Below are positions 1-11,369 of a stretch of DNA of 64,000 bases, one piece after another. Source of the DNA: Nannochloropsis salina CCMP1776 (lineage: Eukaryota > Sar > Eustigmatophyceae > Eustigmatales > Monodopsidaceae); contig SDOX01000094.1 of the NCBI GenBank assembly GCA_004565275.1, positions 1 to 64,000 on the forward strand, given 5' to 3'. The notes below the pieces were generated by a model. That model was given only the letters and a program-made list of their open reading frames with translations, ran no database searches and was not told the origin of the DNA. Position numbers and translations under genes: made by a program. The stretch's first letter is position 1, and the number at the start of each line of letters is the position of its first letter.

Positions 1-50
1 CTCTTCTCCCTTCCCATCCCTCCCTCCCTCCCTCCCTCCCCTCCGCCCAG

Positions 51-1979
51 GCTACGTCCTCCGCGTCGACTCCTACGTAGAAGTCCGAGAGGGCGCACGG
101 ACCATCTACCGCTCCATCGGGGGCGGCAAGAGCGGGGAGTTCGAGGGCATGGATGTGAACGTCCCCTACTCGGTGACGCGGCCCTTCGAAAAGAAACGTC
201 AGACCGCCCTGGCCGCCTCAGACACCCTCTATGCCTACGACTTCCTCGAGCTGCTGGAACGAAGCGTTCAGTTGAAATGGGAGGAATACGCCAAGTGTCG
301 CCCTCGCAGCGACATCCTCCGTCCCCGCAATGTCAGCCCTGCCTCCCGCTCTCCCTTCCTCCCTCCCTCTCTCCCTCCATCCCCTCCCACACCCTCACCC
401 TCACCAACCTCCCCTTCCCCCCGCCCTTCCCTCTGCAGGTTATCTCCGTGTTGGAGCTGGTCGTGGCGCGGAGGGGGACTCCGCTGAGCGTCCTGGAGGA
501 GGGCACGGACGAGGGATGGGCGGCGCAGGAGGAGGAGGAAGGCTTGCTGGAGCTTCTAGAAGTTTCCAGGCCCTCGGGGCTCAACACCGTGGGCATGGTG
601 GCTTGGAAGGTCACCCTTTTCACGCCGGAGTATGTGGAGGGCCGTCAGATCGTCCTCATTGCCAATGTGCGTCTTGCCCTCCCTCCCTCCCTCCCTCCCT
701 CCCTCCCTCCCTCCTTCCCTCCCTCCCTCCCTCCCTCTTTCTCTCCTCCTGTGCCCGGCTGGCCATCTTCCCTCCTTAAACGCCCACCGCCCCCCGGAGT
801 CGCGTCCTTCCTTCGCCCTTTCTCTCCCTTGGCGTCTTTCCCACCACACCGCCTTCTCCTCCTCCCCCCCCCCCCCCCTTCCTTTCCTGCACAGAGGTGC
901 TCAAGTTCGGGAGCATGATCGTGGACGCCCTCGTCGCTTTCGCGCAGCCCATCTTCGTCTACATCCCCCCCCAAGCCGAGCTCCGGGGCGGGGCCTGGGT
1001 GGTGGTCGATCCCACCATCCACGCAGAGACGATGGAGATGTACGCAGCGACGGCCTCCCGGGGAGGGGTCCTGGAGCCCAACGGAGCGGCGGAGATCAAG
1101 TTCAGGGAGAAGGATTACGTGGCGGCGGCGCATCGCTTGGACCCAGTGTTGCGGGCGATGGACGCAAAGATGGAGCTCTTGGAGGCGGCGGGGGAGGGGG
1201 AGGGGGAGGAAGGAAAGCAGCTGCGAAGGGAGAGGAAGGATCGGGAGGTGAGTGAAGGGGCAGACGGGGCAATGGGAGGTACCCCTCCTCCGGCGCGAAG
1301 GTCTGTGTGGTTGCGTGGACCTGTCTTTCGATGCGGTGCTCATCGCGGATGTTGGGGGTTGAATTTGACTATGCAGCCTTGTTTTCTTCTTTGAATTCTT
1401 TCCGGTGTGTATCTATCGACCGGGCTGCGCGACACTCACGTCTGCTTTCCCTGGATGTGTCCACTCTCTGTTTAGGACGCTCTCAAGGGTATCTACGCCC
1501 AAGTGGCGGTGCAATTTGCCGACTTGCACGACACGCCGGGGCGGATGGAGGCCGTCGGGGTCATTCGAAAGGCGGTGCCCTGGGGCCAGGCCCGCTCCTT
1601 CTTCTACTGGCGCCTGCGCCGTCGTTTGGCCGAATTCCACCTCCGCAAGGAAGTGTTAAAAGCCGGGGATGGGAAGGAAGGGGGGAAGGAGGGCGGAATG
1701 ACCTTGTTGCAGGCGTCCGCTCTCCTAAAGAGCTGGTTCGTCGCCACCCCGGGAAAATCCATAGAGGGCTGGGAGGAGGACAGAGAGGTCTTGGGGTGGA
1801 TGGCGGAACATCAAGGGATCGAGGAGCGGATTCGGGCGCTGGCCCAGGGGCGGGTGGCGAAGGAAGTGGCCTCCCTGGCCGCGGTGAGCACGCAGGGCGC
1901 GGTGGATGGGCTCAAGCATGTCCTCAAGACGCTCCCGGCGGAGCACCGGGCGGCGCTACTGGCGGCATTGAAGGAGTAG
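51..1979 (+). CDS. Acetyl-CoA carboxylase, homomeric type, 3' end (5' end outside window)
   Basis: C-terminal part of the multidomain enzyme that makes malonyl-CoA for fatty-acid synthesis. Exons that fit: 51-331, 439-666, 897-1247, 1476-1979 (stop TAG). Exons 1-2 match the stretch just before the carboxyltransferase (CT) domain: '[18 protein letters not shown]', then '[11 protein letters not shown]' and '[15 protein letters not shown]'. Exons 3-4 match the CT end: '[12 protein letters not shown]', '[15 protein letters not shown]', '[17 protein letters not shown]', '[15 protein letters not shown]' and '[10 protein letters not shown]'. In the family roughly 350-400 residues separate 'VIGND' from 'QVLKFG'; here only a 230-base, CCCTCC-rich intron does. 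The acceptor before VLKFG could also be two bases earlier (AG GTG), which would supply the usual Gln but needs phase 1, whereas exon 2 ends in phase 0. Family assignment is firm; the missing core is treated as a finding. Confidence 0.9.
667..896 (+). repeat. CCCTCC-rich intron at the site of the missing CT core
   Basis: GTGCGT donor followed by about 60 bases of CCCTCC/CCTTCC repeats, then ordinary pyrimidine-rich sequence with a run of C and an AG acceptor. This is where about 1.1 kb of conserved carboxyltransferase coding sequence would be expected. Confidence 0.8.
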
Positions 1980-3285
1980 GAAGGAGGCGGGAAAAGAAGC
2001 TTGGAGGGAAAGTCGGAAAGTGGGGGCGCGTCGCGGGAGGGAGTCCGAAGGGAAGAAGGAAAAGGAGAGGGAGGGGGAGGGGAGTGCTTAGGAAGGTAGG
2101 GGGAGGCGGGAGGGATAAGGGAAAGAAATGGAGATACTTCATGGAAAGGAGGGGGCAAACCAACAAGCGGGTTCGAAAGAGGCCTTACGCGGTCGAAGCG
2201 GGGAAAGCCGGGAAGAGAGAGAGCGGGGAGGGTTAGTGAGTGAATTTAACAGGATGTCTGTGGGGGAGGTAACGGTCAGATTTCTTTCAAATTGCCCCGA
2301 AAATTACAAAGCCGGAGCTATGTCTCGAGGTAACTCTACCACATTGTTTCGGCATCTTGCCAGAGAGGACGAAAAGGGGGAATGTTAGAGCAAGGGAGAG
2401 GAGAGAAGATAGAAACGAGTCATCTCCGAGCATCTGAAAGGACGCAGGAGGGAGAGAAAGGTTGAGAGGGCGTCCTGGTGACAAGGGTTAGGGCTAAGGC
2501 GAGGGCTACGGTTAGGGGCAGGTAAACGTCGATTGATATCGCATTGAGACTTGGAAAACACACCTATCTAGAGAAGAAGAGGGGTTGGAGAGTTGGCAGG
2601 AAGCGTAGGGACACAGAAGAAACTGAGATGGAAAATTCATGCGATAATACCCACCATCTTGAACATTTCAAGTCCCAATAAAAGGCGGATTTCTTTTGTT
2701 TTTAAAAGCCCCGTGAGCAAGGTCCTTGATCATGGTTTCTAGAATCCCGTGTGAAGTTGTACCTCTTTTGTCCGCAATATCTTTCCCTCGTCAACATTCT
2801 CGAGCAAACACGTATCTACTTAAAGCTTCCCTTCTTCCTATCGGTCGTGTCTTTTCCATTTTGTTTTTCATGCTTTCGTTTTCATAAGCCTTCTCTGCGC
2901 CTCAAGTATTGCTCTCCTTCTCCTCGCTATTCTTTTTTCTTTCCATCTGCTTTGTCCAACAGCTTTTGACCCTTTCTGAGAGCGAGAATTCATAGTTTAA
3001 ATTACGATCCCCTGCGACTCCTTGCTTCTAATTACACGCATTTTTTTCCTTTTGGCCGTATTTGCCCTTCGTCTCTTCCATGAATTTATCTTCCGATTGA
3101 AAACCTCAAGCTAACATACGCGTTACCCGGTGCTGGATGAAAGTAAGAGCGAATGGCTTGGAGACGAAGCCCTTGAGTCCTGAGCCTTCTATCTTCTAGG
3201 AAAGGCTCTCGTGATAAGCAGCATTTCTGCGTGTCACCGTACTCCACCCCTTCGAATTTCCCGTCCTTCCTCCTCGCCATCTTGT
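1980..3285. other. 3' flank of ACC and of the convergent NBR1 gene
   Basis: No gene recognised. Purine-rich for the first 500 bases, then AT-richer. An AATAAA-like element (cccaataaaagg, about 2675-2690) could serve as the ACC polyadenylation signal. Confidence 0.5.
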
Positions 3286-6200
3286 CTACCGACCGCGTCC
3301 CTCCTCAGAGTCCCTCCCAAGCAAGGCTTCTACTACCGCCTGCAGTTTTTCCTCTTCCCCCAACGCCTTCGCTCTCTCGCTTCGCCTTTCCCCACCCTCT
3401 ATCAAGGAGGGATCGGACGAGGGCGAACAAGAAGGAGCACCACCCGAGGAGGAGGAGGCGGGCGCAGCCCCTCCCACCCCTCCCTCCTCCCCTTCCTCCT
3501 TCCAGATTTTTTCCATGAGCACTACGCACTCATCCAGGCGCGTCTCGAAGCCCATGGCCGCCAAGAGCTCCAGTTGAGGGGTCCATTTTGACCAGTCTTG
3601 CGAGCCCGGGAGGGAGGAAGCGAGAGGGGACGGGAAGGAGGAAGCGAGGGTGGCTGCTGCTGCCGTCTCCAACAGGGTTTCGTCTTCCCCGTCATCTTCA
3701 ATCTTTTCCTCCTCGTCCCCACCATTACCCCCCTCCTCCTCTTCTTCTTCGCCTCCCATCGCCCTCGCTCCCTCCTCCCCTTCTCCCTGGCCCCTCTCCT
3801 CTCGTGTCGCTCGCACCAGCTCCCACCCCTCCTCCTTCTCCTCCACCACCACGTCGATCCAAATCCGATGCCCCAGCTCCACCCGCTCCCCGCGAGGCCC
3901 GTGCGCTTCCAACTGCCAGTAACCGACGTAACGGTCGGGAACCGTGGGCGTCGTGAGGGGAAGCGCCACGCTGGGAAAGGGTCGGGCGAGAGATAGTAAA
4001 TCAGAGAGGAGGGATGGCCGGTCAGTGCCTCTGTACTAACTAACCTTCCGAGAGTAGTCACGACCCGAGAGGATAACCAAATATACCGCTCTCCCTGCTT
4101 TCTTTACCCCTTCTCTCCTTCTCGTCGTCTCCTCCGCCCTCCCTCCCTCCCTCCGTACGTACTTGAACTCCGCCCCTGCCTCGACCTCCCCCACCGGCAC
4201 TCCCTCCCTCGGCCCCTCCATCCGATGCCCGTGAACAAAGACCAGGCGCGCGTTGGGGGGAAAGTGTTCCGATCCGTTGTTGGCCATGCGCCTGGAAAGA
4301 GAAATTGAGGGAAGAGGTTTGAGGTCCGCCTTGCGCTAAATCCCCACGCCCGTCCCCCCTCTCTCCCTTCTGCCCGTCCTCTCTCCCTTCCTCCCTCCCA
4401 TCCTCACCAGATCTTGAGCATGTCCAGCCCTGGCTGCACCACGGATTCATCTGGAAACGTCAAGTCTGCCACAAAGCGTGCTGAGAGCGCCCTTCGCGCC
4501 ATCGCCCCTCCTTCCCCTCCTCCTCCTCCATCGCCTCGCCCCCCCCCTGTTTCCCCTTCTCTCCGCACCCCCCGCCCTCCTCCATCTCCCTCTACATACC
4601 CCCCTTCCGAATCTCCTCCTCCTTCGCCTCCTCCACCTCCTTCTTCTGTCCTTCCCGCCTCTGAGGAACTCCTCTCGATCGCGTCCCTGTGAGTGTCTCC
4701 TCCTTCCCTCCCTCCCCCCCGCCCTCCCTCTCCTTCTTCTTCGAGCACGTGCGAAGCCGCCACGACCAGCGACCCATCGTCCTCAACCACGGCGGACGCT
4801 ACAGGCACCTGTCCCTCCCTCCCTCCCTCCTCCCCGTCCTCCCCCCCTTCCACAGCCCCCACCACCTGGGCCAAGACGTACTCCTCCTCGCTCAGGCGCA
4901 GTGCCCGTTCCAAGAGGTCGTCTTCCTCCCCTTCCTCCTGCCCTTCCTCCCTCCCGCCCTGCCCCAACGAGGCGGACGACGCCAATGGGTGAGCCTCCGC
5001 AACCCTCCCTCCCTCCCTCCCTCCCTCCCTCCCTCCCTCCCTCCCTCCAGCAGCATACGGCACTGGGTTCGGCGTTGTGGTACAAAACTGCTCCGCCATC
5101 CGCCTCCACCCACACCGCCCCGCCCTCCTTCCCTCCCTCCCTCCCTCCCTCCCTTCCTCTTGCTTCGCCTGCCTCAGCGCTCGCCGGACCTGCCGTCGCC
5201 AAAGGCAGCGGTCCTCCCGGGCCGGCAACGTTCTCGGTACGTCGCCACTTCCTCCCTCCTTCCCCTCCCTCCCCTCCTCCCTTTCCTCCCCCTCCTCCCC
5301 CTCCTCCCCCGCCTCCATTTTCTGCCGCATCCCCTACGTCTTTCCCTCCTTCCTCTTCCCTCCGCCTCCCTTCCCGAAACGTCACGTGGAAAAATGCGGG
5401 CGCTTGCGACGGTCGCACGATCTTCAACATTGGGTACCTTTCGCCCTCCCTCCCCCCCTCCCTCGCCTCGCACTCCTCGCACAAGTCATAGTCCTGCCGC
5501 TTGGCACACATGAAGCGCGCGCCGACGATGGGCACGACCCCACAGCCGTCGCATTTCACGCCCACATGGGTGTGGGAGGCGTCGTGTCCGTAGGCAATGT
5601 CCCGCTCGGGGGGGAGGACGGTCAGGACACCGGCGGGGGCCAGTGCGGGCGAAGTGATCTTCAGCAGGGGATAAGGGAGGTGGGAAGGCGGGAGCGCGGC
5701 CTCGCAGGCAGCACAGAGGTCGTAGTCACGCCGCACGGCGTCCTTGTAACGGGCACCAGAGAAGTCGCTCACGTGGCAATGGTCGCACTCCACGCCGAGG
5801 TGGAGCGAGGGCTGGGCGGAGGGCGGGGCGGAGGGAGGGCGTCCCCCAGTGCTTCCTCCCTCGGCACCACCGCCCTCTCCTCCTCCCCCTCTTTCGCTTT
5901 TTTCTTCCCCTTCAAGTCTTCCTCCTTCCCCTTGTCCTCCTTCCGCCCCTCCTCCTCCTTTCTCCGCCCTCTCCCTGCCTTCCCCTCCCTCCCCCCCGCT
6001 CCAATCCCCCGTAACTCCCCTCTCCTCTTCTCCTTCGCGCGCTTCCATGGACCCTCCCGCCCCCTCAGAGCCCCCCTCAGCCCTTGAACCTCTCCCTTCC
6101 TCCCTCCCTCCCTCCCTCCCTCCCTCTGCAGGTGCCGCGGCTGCCATGAACGCCTGCGCCAGAGACAAGGCCTCCCCGACCACATTCCCGACTCCCTCTT

Positions 6201-7241
6201 CCACCCTCCCCGCCCGCCCTCCCCCCCTTCCTCCCCCCCCACCTCCCTCCCTCCCTCTCTCAATGAACGCCTGGGCCAGGGACAGCGCCTGGCCGACTAC
6301 GTTCGGCCTTTCCGCAGTCCTACTCTCCCTCCCTCCCTCCCTCCCTCCCTCCCTCCCCCCTTCCCTTCCCCCTTCCCTCCCTTCTGTCGGGTTTAAGACA
6401 TCCAACAAGGCCGCGAGCATCCTCGCTTGAGCCGGTGTCTGCCTCTCCTCCGCCTGCACCGTTCTTTCTCCCCCCTCTCCCTCCCTCCCTCCCTCCCTCC
6501 CTTGCGCCAGTTGCGCTTGAAGGGCCCGCAGGAAGCTCGTGTTGATGGTGGGGAAGGAGGGAGGGGCGGTGGCCGGGGGCGAGGGAGGAAGTGCGGGGAA
6601 AATAGGGACCGTGCTCTGGCTCTCGGTCAATCCGCGGCCTCGCGTTGTGCCTTCCCCTTCCTCCCCAGGCCCCTCCCTCCCTTCCGCGACCTCGCCCTCG
6701 GCCACAACCAGCACGGTCTCCTCTCCCTCGCTCAGCAAGGACTCAGGGCCCAAGCCGCCTCCCTCCCTCCCTGCCTCCCCCCCTCCCTCCCTCGTCATCG
6801 TCACGCGCAAGGGACGGTCGAGCCGCTCGCACGCACCCAGGGCTTCGCGCCAATCCTCCTCCCCCCTCAAGGTGGGGTGGTCCTCATCCTCGTCATCGTA
6901 CGTCAAGTGGAGGGAGGCGGGCTCCGCGAGGGACGGGAAGCACACGAGGCCCCTGAAACAAATATGGATAGGTCGAGGAGAGGGGTGGAGAGGGGGAGGG
7001 ATGAGATTGGAAGGAGGTTTGCAGGTCTCTCCACGAAGCACAGGCATCCATTTATGCGCCAGGCTCTGCCCTTCCCCTTTTCCGTCCCCCTCCCTCGCTC
7101 TCACACGCGTACACGCATCCCCTTCAATTTCTTGTCTCTATCTTACCAGGCCAGAAATTGCGCCCACGTAAAGGACCGAGGGTCCACGGTGCGTCTGAAG
7201 GTGCGACCCTCATAGGTGAGTTTGACGCGCACGCACCCCAT
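3286..7241 (-). CDS. NBR1: NBR1-like selective autophagy receptor (PB1, ZZ, ZZ, UIM-like, FW, UBA)
   Basis: Cargo receptor of the NBR1/p62 type that binds ubiquitinated cargo. Exon 1 is 7147-7241 (ATG at 7241; 'VRVKLTYEGRTFRR', first half of PB1). It joins 6952 ('SLHLTYDDEDEDHPTL', second half of PB1). Two Cys-rich ZZ fingers follow, at about 5690-5810 ('GVECDHCHVSDFSGARYK') and 5470-5570 ('GVKCDGCGVVPIVGARF'). A UIM-like motif 'DDLLERALRLSEEE' lies near 4875-4930. The FW (four-tryptophan) domain is split over exons ending at 4408, 4163-4291 and 3286-3970: 'LKIWRMANNGSEHFPPN', 'ARLVFVHGHRM', 'DRYVGYWQL', 'HRIWIDVVV'. A C-terminal UBA follows ('LELLAAMGFETRLDECVVLM'). The second conserved Trp of FW appears as Phe. 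Between 6952 and 4409 the frame stays open through GGGAGG arrays (Arg-Glu-Gly-Gly runs), so exon limits there are uncertain. The sequence 'NVVG(Q/E)ALSLAQAF' occurs twice (about 6140-6300). Confidence 0.8.
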
Positions 7242-8955
7242 GGCTAGAGACAGCTTGTTGCTCTTGATTCCTGAGAACTTCTTGCGTTGCCCACCGTCGC
7301 GTGGATCGAGGTAAGCTTTTGTTGATGGGATCTTGTTCAGTCTAATCTCAAACATGAGAGTTTTATCGGGAAAGGGAGAGGGAAAGAAAAGGATACGTGA
7401 GTGAGGGGAAGCGAAGGAGGGGGGAAGAGACGCCCACCGAAAGTAGAAGCGGACGACAACACATTTGCCAAATTCTACAACGCCAACGCGCGGCTTTAAA
7501 TTGATAACGACAGTGAAGCAATTGCTTCCTGTGATGCTACGCACAGTGCAGACTTTATGCGGAGGAGGGGCACTCCTTCGGTCAATGCTGGAGCATAAAA
7601 TAAAGGACGCATATTCGAGAAAATCATGCACATATGCCACAAAACCCACCCCTGGCCACAAGGCGCGTGCAAAGCTCGCTACTCTCAAATTGTGCTATCA
7701 CATGAAGCCCTCCCCACGTTGTGAATGCGAATGTCAGAAGCGAGAAGTATGGGAAAGACTAGTAGGTTGCACTGGGGCGGGGAATCGTGAGAGTAGAAGG
7801 GCTGCGTGACAACAGAATAAAGTACGCCTAGACAAGTCATCAACCACGGGAATGACCCAATCAGGGTAAACATCGAAGGCTCCTGGCTCTGTAAACCTTT
7901 TTCAAGGAACTCTCCCGTGCGATTCATGAGGCAGCGCCCAAAGACGCAGGCTTATGTTCCAGTAGCTAGGAGTTTCATAGCTTAAAGCGGACGTGCCAGC
8001 CTCTAAAACCACTTTTGTACGGTACAACGACATGACGCGTCCGCACAAGGCTATCCACAACCCCGCACAAGCCATGAGACGCATGAACACTGATATCAAG
8101 GTTGTGGTTTTGTCGCGGGTTGTCTGGTTTTGATGGCAGGTGACACGATGGAAGCTCGCCCGTAGATTTTCGTTCCTGTCACGACGCTTTGACCTCGCGC
8201 TGGGGGGGCGTATTTTTTTTTTCATTTTTTGAAGGAGGGGTTGGTTTTTTGCTTTGTATTTTCATTATTTGAGCAATACTTTTCTTGCTTTGTCCTTCCT
8301 TCCTGGTCACGTACATAGCGATTATAATTTTTTAATACAGGGAGGAAGTCTATTTTTCGGGTCCCCTCTCGCAGCACAGGTCCTTCTCGTGTTTTTGCTC
8401 TCTCACTGATCTCGAAAAAGTTTAATGCATGCATGCGCCACATGTGAGCATTGTTAATGATGGAAAAAAGAAGGCTAACGCGTTCATGGTAAAAGAATGA
8501 TGGGAGAATCAATAAATAGCATGGAACACTTTCGTAAACAGAGGAATATTACTTGTATCGAAGTGCAGCCTTCACTTACTACCGAGGTGGTTCATAAATA
8601 CACACGCCAGCGTCATTGTATTCATGAGGCTATCCAGGGTAGATGGGCACGCAAAGCACCTTCCTACTCCGATGATTTCTCTCTTCGCAGTCTCCTGACT
8701 CTCCGAATAATTTTGGCCACAAGGTGTATTGGACGTTTCTCAGATGTCCTGACCATGAAGCAAGTTTGCAACAGCTTTCCCCTTACATTCGAATCGCAAG
8801 TGTTCCCCTTCCTTTTATACTTAATCTTCTTCCCTTAATTGTTTTCGAGTGTTGCTTGCTGCATTATTTTGTTTCTCTTTCTCTTATCCTTTATATTTGT
8901 TATTACTGGTTTGACATGACAGATTTCCTCCCTTAGAGTAAGAAAGCCCAAGGCA
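6877..8955. repeat. Segmental duplication block, copy 1 (NBR1 5' end plus flank)
   Basis: Contains NBR1 exon 1, part of exon 2 and about 1.7 kb upstream. 6877-8590 is nearly identical to 12,994-14,700. 7500-8190 recurs at 22,780-23,490 and in part at 27,390-27,770. 8340-8955 recurs at 19,405-20,093 and, from about 8590 on, at 23,800-24,160. The block includes the NBR1 promoter side and the 3' flank of the first dioxygenase gene. An open frame at 7465-7809 (+) is kept in the second copy but has no recognisable domain; I do not call it a gene. Confidence 0.8.
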
Positions 8956-8956
8956 C

Positions 8957-10404
8957 TTACTTGACCACCACGCCCAGCTCCTGCTGCCATTCAGAGGGCA
9001 CGCTCAAGTACAGGGGAATCACGGTGCCAGACGGAACGTTCTTTCCAATTCGCATGATGATGGTGATCTTATACTTCTTGAGAAGCCTGGTCCCGTCGCT
9101 GGGGAGAGTCCACACCAGGGTGTCGCCCTCGTCGACGATCTCGTACGTGATCCTTACGGGGCAATAAAGGAAGATGGGAGAACAATCAGCTTGCGGATCG
9201 AGCAAAACCTGACGTGAAACAAGCACGCCTTTCCACAGTACACAACAAGACATGACGGATGCGGAGTGAGGAACTATCAAGGTAGACAATAACGCTTTCT
9301 CCCTGTCAGCATTATAGGAAGGCAGAGGACAAGCAATGAATGGATGGAGATTTGACTTACTTAGGCCTCCACGTGTTGGGAGCGATTTTGGACCGGGCGA
9401 AAGAAATCCCGACGTCAGTGCCATCCTTATGATGCTTGCTGGTCTTGTTGCCCGCAGTAAGGGACTGGAAATTGAAGAAAGGATCAAGGCTGCACTGGAA
9501 GAAAAGGGGAAGCAAGAGTAGAAAGGAAGAAGCCCGCGACATGGAAGCGAAATCATCAGTATTGCCACATAATCGCGTCACATCCATGAATAAATCCATG
9601 TGGCTCGTCAAATCATGGAAATGCTAAGTCGAAAACTCAATCAAGGACCTTCACCGATGCTATTCGCTCTCTTTCCTTCTTTCTTAGATTTTGGTCACTT
9701 ACCGCAAATGCAATGTCGTCGGTCTCGAGTGCCCGCACAGCACGTTTACGTCCAGTCGGATGGTCATCCAACACTACCAGATCCGCAGTCACACGCACCA
9801 TCCTGCCGGCCCGAGCGAACAGGTTATGGGCGCGGGCCTGGATGATAAAACGGTTGCGACCACCTCCAATAGACTGAAATCCCCCGTCACGGAAAGCCAT
9901 CGGACCAAGAATGCGCCGAGGCATGCTACCCGCAAGAAGCTGGTGAGTATAATGACGGTTGTCCCACGACAGAAATCGGCCAGGCTTGACGTCGATGATC
10001 GTTTCCTCTCCGGTCAAATCGTTTTTCAATTGCATGCGGCCATCCCCTTCCAGGTACACCAAGCCCACCTGCCTGTCTGCCGAAGAACTGTCCTCGAATG
10101 TATCTTTGTGAGCGGCCACCATACCTTTCTGTCCTCTGGCCGGTGCAGTGAGCTGGGAAGGAAATACTTCGGAGTTTTCAGGATGCAACACGGAAAGCAA
10201 GCGCTTGTACACCTTGCCAGGTAAATCGACCGTCTGTTTGAAACGATGCATCTCAGACGGAAGCTGCGCAAGGAGATTTTCGCGTGTAGCCTCGTCGATG
10301 AAGTTATCTTCAACTACAATCTTTGCATGGCTGAAAGAGGATGTCAAGCAGAGGACAGCGGTTGCGATCGACAGCAAGTAGCGGGAGGAAACAAAAAGCG
10401 GCAT
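8957..10404 (-). CDS. Secreted 2-oxoglutarate/Fe(II) dioxygenase, copy 1
   Basis: Predicted 343-residue protein from three exons whose phases close exactly: 9703-10,404, 9361-9494, 8957-9152. The start at 10,404 puts a signal peptide ('LLSIATAVLCLTSSFSHA') at the N-terminus; an in-frame ATG at 10,431 would add nine residues. The fold is that of a prolyl-hydroxylase-type oxygenase: metal ligands His99 and Asp101 ('AAHKDTF') and distal His154 ('NRHYTHQLL'), with Arg163/164 as the likely 2-oxoglutarate anchor. The C-terminal region (exons 2-3; 'ITYEIVDEGDTLVW', 'VIPLYLSVP') is beta-rich and I do not recognise it. The stop TAA overlaps a perfect GTAAGT donor sequence, so a further exon cannot be excluded. 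The substrate is unknown; secretion suggests a wall or extracellular protein. Two further copies lie at 20,094 and 24,163. Confidence 0.7.
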
Positions 10405-11340
10405 GGCTGCTGCAGTCAGCGAATATGACAAAACCTAGAGAATTGCGAGAGAAACATTTTAAGAAGAAGGTCTGAAGCGAGCATTGCCTCGCGTCAACTT
10501 CGCTGACTAATCTCCACGAGGAAACCATCGCAACGAGACTATATGCTTCGTTTTCAGAACAAAAAGTGCTCTTGCATAATGCGTAAGGATAGTCTGGCCC
10601 ACGGGCAAGCAACCGAAACAATAAAGATATGGGGCCGGGGCGCAGGACCCGTTAGAATAATAGCGATACATGTCAATCGAAGTCTGAATCGAAGCATGTG
10701 AAGCTATTTGCTCTTAGCCCTGCGTGTCCTTTTTTTCTCGTGACCCTATCAATGCGTCACAATGCGAACGTCAGAAAATTCGTGGAAGTCCTCAATCTTT
10801 GGAGAACAAACAGGCCATGAATATTCGGTTTGATGGAATGCCTGTCTCGAAAGAAAGTCAACTCAGGGCTTTGGGGAGAAAGGTCCGTTGGATATACCGA
10901 CACTTCACCTGAGAAGGTAGAACGACGATGTAGGAAATGAGTAGTTTCTGAGGTACAGATACGAGTGCTTAAGTCCTCCTACTCCTCTCCACCTACTTCT
11001 CTCAAAATTTCGACCCCATTATTCCAATGCACTTACCATTATCTTGGGTTAGATCTTGTCGATCACTCTCACGGCCGCCCTGTAACTTTTTCTCTGCATC
11101 CCTCTCGCCTTTTCTTTCCTCCCTCCCTTTCTCTCCCTCCTGCTTTGAGAAATGAACAATCAAGACCCGGAAGGTCTGCTCATTGTCCCGCACGTACAAA
11201 AGAGCTTTCGCGTTGGAACATCACGAAGCACTGAAAAAGAGGAGGAGAGAAATAGAAAAGGTGAATAGCGTAAATACGACAGGAAATGCGGGAGGCGCGA
11301 ACAATCGTCTATGACCATTCCCGTACCAATCTTTCATTTT
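10405..11340. other. Dioxygenase copy 1 upstream region with repeat segments
   Basis: 10,440-10,640 corresponds to the promoter side of the other two copies (shared 'gcgtaaggatagtctggcc' near 10,578). 10,690-10,890 recurs at 22,590-22,770 and 27,190-27,370. The rest, up to 11,340, is unique and has no gene I recognise. Confidence 0.6.
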
Positions 11341-11369
11341 ACTTATTGTCAAAAGCAATTTGGAAACGC

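Noticed and set aside
660-780. Long Pro-Ser-Leu and Arg-Glu-Gly frames throughout the window
   Set aside because: They are translations of CCCTCC/GGGAGG arrays, open in every frame, mostly intronic.
2486-2530. TTAGGG-like words that could be telomeric
   Set aside because: Only two imperfect units in a purine-rich stretch; no array.
7465-7809. 114-residue frame conserved in two repeat copies
   Set aside because: Conservation is explained by the recent duplication; no domain, and the frame is lost in the two other repeat copies.
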